From Bacteroidia bacterium (GTDB lineage: Bacteria > Bacteroidota > Bacteroidia > B-17B0 > Aurantibacillaceae): DNA of 64,000 bases. The first letter of the stretch is position 1, and every line of letters begins with the position of its first letter. Of this stretch, positions 62,901-64,000 are shown piece after piece. Where the stretch lies: contig JAEUTO010000002.1 in the NCBI GenBank assembly GCA_016787785.1, forward strand, positions 1-64,000, given 5' to 3'. The notes beneath the pieces are model-generated. The model was not told where the DNA came from. It saw only the letters and a program-made list of their open reading frames with translations, and did no database searches. The translations under genes were made by a program, and so were the position numbers.

Positions 62901-63009
62901 CACTTTTTGGTTCAATTCGGTAGTAATTTGGTGCATTTCCCTGGCGTTGTTTATTCTTTTATATTTTGAAGTTCTTAAAAAAGCATTAAATTTGTTTAGC
63001 AAACACTAG
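59941..63009 (+). CDS. TerB / FHA-like / ABCG-type transporter fusion
   Basis: A 1022-residue protein. Residues about 1-165 form a TerB-like helical domain (LMQLFAIIAKQDDGSGESER). About 170-245 looks like an FHA-type beta-sandwich. The ABC ATPase (about 260-500) has Walker A MGASGAGKTTLLNVLSG near 287, signature ISGGQRKRLNIALDL near 394 and Walker B ILFVDEPTSGL near 416. Membrane helices begin around 590 (LEAPVLAALLSFVIRYT) with about six in all, split by a large soluble insert (about 780-960). The order ATPase-then-membrane is that of ABCG/White exporters. The FHA-like part suggests control by phosphorylation, which fits the neighbouring kinase/phosphatase genes. Confidence 0.85.
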   Translation: MSEEILRALMQLFAIIAKQDDGSGESERNFVRSFLAFQLNKTKTEEYLALYDSYLIGKEEKPAKEGEENPAPRKRKLTSVSDSLKTLTICLKINKTLAQKQKVIVLVRLYELLKANNSFTEQRVEIINTAAETFNIPEEERRAVETFFTHANIPDDIAQHFVIIDDNADKTTKANHIHSEGLDGEILTIRFPSVNLLFTSYTGNNELNINGIPVNQSIVYLLAPGSTIRVPRGTIYYSDIVENFLDKTQTNKLSFVVENLEYKFPGGKIGLRDINISESHSALVGIMGASGAGKTTLLNVLSGIETPSAGSIRINGLDVTKDKTQIKGLIGYISQDDLLIEELTVYQNLYINAQLCFKDKTAEELKEVVLRTLENLGLLETKDIIVGNALNKKISGGQRKRLNIALDLIREPAILFVDEPTSGLSSRDSENVMDLLKELSLKGNLIFVVIHQPSSDIFKMFDKICVLDVGGYNIYYGNPVEAVMYFKEAANHVNCDVGECELCGNVNPELIFNILESQEVDEYGNYTGNRKVQPEEWHSAFKTNVKFPDFKEVKDKIFNSFKIPGILKQLLVFIKRDLLSKIGNKQYLLINFLEAPVLAALLSFVIRYTSRVKGSEYIFRENDNVPAYIFMCVIVMLFIGLTVSAEEIYKDRKILKRERFLNLSPFAYYLSKVKILFVISALQSLLFVLIGNYIIELKGMNVQCWFMLFTVACSANLIGLNISSAFNSAVTIYILIPLLIIPQLILGGAMFTYDKLNSAIGGGSGVPYIASMMPSRWAYEGLMVQQFRYNNYEEPFFDFDKNISQINNKMTYYIPELVQISTDALRLSKEKDAKSQAELKEKINIIRNELQREAKINKDVVFNDMAFLTPKKYSNITFENLNNHFLRLNRYYNFQFIRYDLKRNLKLSSLVDSKEGQERFQRIKNKYANEYLEDVVRKEYVKNKYIVENEHLNQQLDPIYINPPNQYISYNIHFFSPHKYLFGKEISTFWFNSVVIWCISLALFILLYFEVLKKALNLFSKH

Positions 63010-63044
63010 TTCCGGGTTACAAACATTAAAACAATTATTTTTTT

Positions 63045-63455
63045 ATGAAGACAAAATTATTCCTTGGATTTAGCTTAATTATTTTGAGCTGTTATGTAAA
63101 AGCGCAATGCGTTTCTGATAACTGCAACTCTAAACTGGGAACTTTTACCTATTTAAAAACAATTTATATTGATAATACAAAATTGCAGGATAAACCAAAT
63201 ATGGTTACCTATTTATTCAGCAAAGGCTCAACTTATATGGTGTTATGTTGCGATCAGGCAATAAAAGGCAGCCGTTTAATTGTAAATGTTTACGACAAAG
63301 ACAAAAATTTAATTGCTACAAACAAATTAAAAAAGAAAGTTTATCCTTCTATTCAATATCCTTGTAGTGCTACAGGAATTTATTATATAGAATCTTTTTA
63401 TGAAGACTCTAAAGATCCTTGTGGTGTTAATATATTAGGCTTCACAAAATCTTAA
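63045..63455 (+). CDS. Exported Cys-rich protein of unknown function
   Basis: A 136-residue protein with a signal peptide (MKTKLFLGFSLIILSCYVKA) and eight Cys residues in the mature part (QCVSDNCNSKLGTF, VLCCDQAIKG, YPCSATGIYY, DPCGVNILGF). It is probably a small disulfide-bonded beta domain. No family recognised. It starts 35 bp after the transporter gene on the same strand. Confidence 0.6.
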   Translation: MKTKLFLGFSLIILSCYVKAQCVSDNCNSKLGTFTYLKTIYIDNTKLQDKPNMVTYLFSKGSTYMVLCCDQAIKGSRLIVNVYDKDKNLIATNKLKKKVYPSIQYPCSATGIYYIESFYEDSKDPCGVNILGFTKS

Positions 63456-63481
63456 TCTTCTCTTATTTTACAAAAAACAGT

Positions 63482-64000
63482 ATGAAAAATTTTATCCAAT
63501 TTGGTATTTATTTACTTATGCCCCTTTTTGCACTAGTTAGCTGCGGCGGCGATGATGAAAAGTTTGTTGAGAAGAAGGAGCCTGTTGATACAATTCAAGC
63601 AAAAATTAAACCAGATATTTCTGCAGAGGTGATCAACAATATTATCATGTCTATCCCTTCTCCTTTAGAAATGGCAACCATGTTAAAAGATAACGGTCAG
63701 GGTTACGATGCTAACTTACTTAATCCGTCAACTAACCTAATTAAATACAACACTAATTATAAAGTTGCCTTTAATATTGGTGTTTATAGTGCCGACCTCG
63801 GATACATTAATATCTATGAAAAAACCTTCTCGGCCATGAGCTACCTGCAGAACATTAAAGAGTTGGGCGATGAGATACACATTGGCCAGTTCTTTGATTT
63901 TGAAACCTTAAAACGCTTGGCAACCAATACTAAAAATTACGACTCGTTGATCTTTATAAGTACCGATAATTTTAATAAAATGGATGCGCATTTAAGAACG
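63482..64000 (+). CDS. Lipoprotein, cut by the window edge
   Basis: A frame from the ATG at 63482 runs to the window end. It starts MKNFIQFGIYLLMPLFALVS then CGGDDEK, a lipoprotein signal with lipobox LVSC. The visible part (about 173 residues) is helical with PSPLEMATMLKDNGQGYDAN. It lies downstream of the transporter and Cys-rich genes with short gaps and may be part of their operon. Function unknown. Confidence 0.65.
   Translation, partial: MKNFIQFGIYLLMPLFALVSCGGDDEKFVEKKEPVDTIQAKIKPDISAEVINNIIMSIPSPLEMATMLKDNGQGYDANLLNPSTNLIKYNTNYKVAFNIGVYSADLGYINIYEKTFSAMSYLQNIKELGDEIHIGQFFDFETLKRLATNTKNYDSLIFISTDNFNKMDAHLRT

Overview
The window comes from a low-GC member of the Bacteroidota. Evidence: T9SS type A C-terminal sorting domains on several secreted proteins, -7 boxes of the TAnnTTTG type with A-rich leaders, SusC-era style exported lipoproteins with short lipoboxes, and a futalosine-type menaquinone pathway (mqnB-mqnD). 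The species cannot be named from the sequence.

Layout. 1-13.2 kb is an accessory-looking minus-strand region. It starts with the end of an IS21-type element that has cut off a redoxin/deiodinase-like gene, then runs through an NmrA-like reductase, a membrane protein, two AraC regulators, a Crp-like regulator, an MBL hydrolase operon, a MerC fusion, an AhpD-like protein, thioredoxins, NrtS, and a DUF6695-like/NRDE/DinB/DUF4833 run. 13.5-15.5 kb holds a small regulon: an unusual sigma factor between a SnoaL-like and an SRPBCC-like gene. Both of those genes start with the same promoter block followed by a hairpin whose stem covaries. 15.8-18.9 kb holds a second sigma/anti-sigma pair with a Cys-rich exported protein, an OB-fold protein, YceI and a stand-alone CoaB. 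19.4-21.95 kb is a mobile region: a large serine recombinase reads into tRNA-Arg(CCT) and its terminator, next to a tandem duplication of a GIY-YIG gene plus the tRNA 5' part, one copy of which is split by a GC-rich palindrome.

22-51.3 kb is core and housekeeping: an OmpA/PD40 protein, selenouridine genes (mnmH-selD), nadK, a T9SS metalloprotease, pterin genes (folE, two queD paralogues, folA), mqnB-mqnD, a glycosyltransferase, YqgE, an M20 dipeptidase, a sialidase-like protein, an S4 protein, a purple acid phosphatase-like protein, kbl, a VOC protein, dusB, a DUF4142 lipoprotein and purL.

51.4-64 kb carries a SiaABC-like partner-switching module: a TPR-PP2C phosphatase, SiaC, and a protein with two fused SiaB kinase domains. 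Next come a 1511-residue exported protein of unknown function, a TerB/FHA-like/ABCG-type transporter fusion, and two small exported proteins, the last cut by the window edge.

The most promising unexplained signals are the sigma-factor regulon with its 5' hairpins, the duplicated Sia kinase beside the giant exported protein and the TerB-FHA-ABC transporter, and repeated cases of a -7 box lying only 3-8 bases before a start codon, which suggests leaderless mRNAs.
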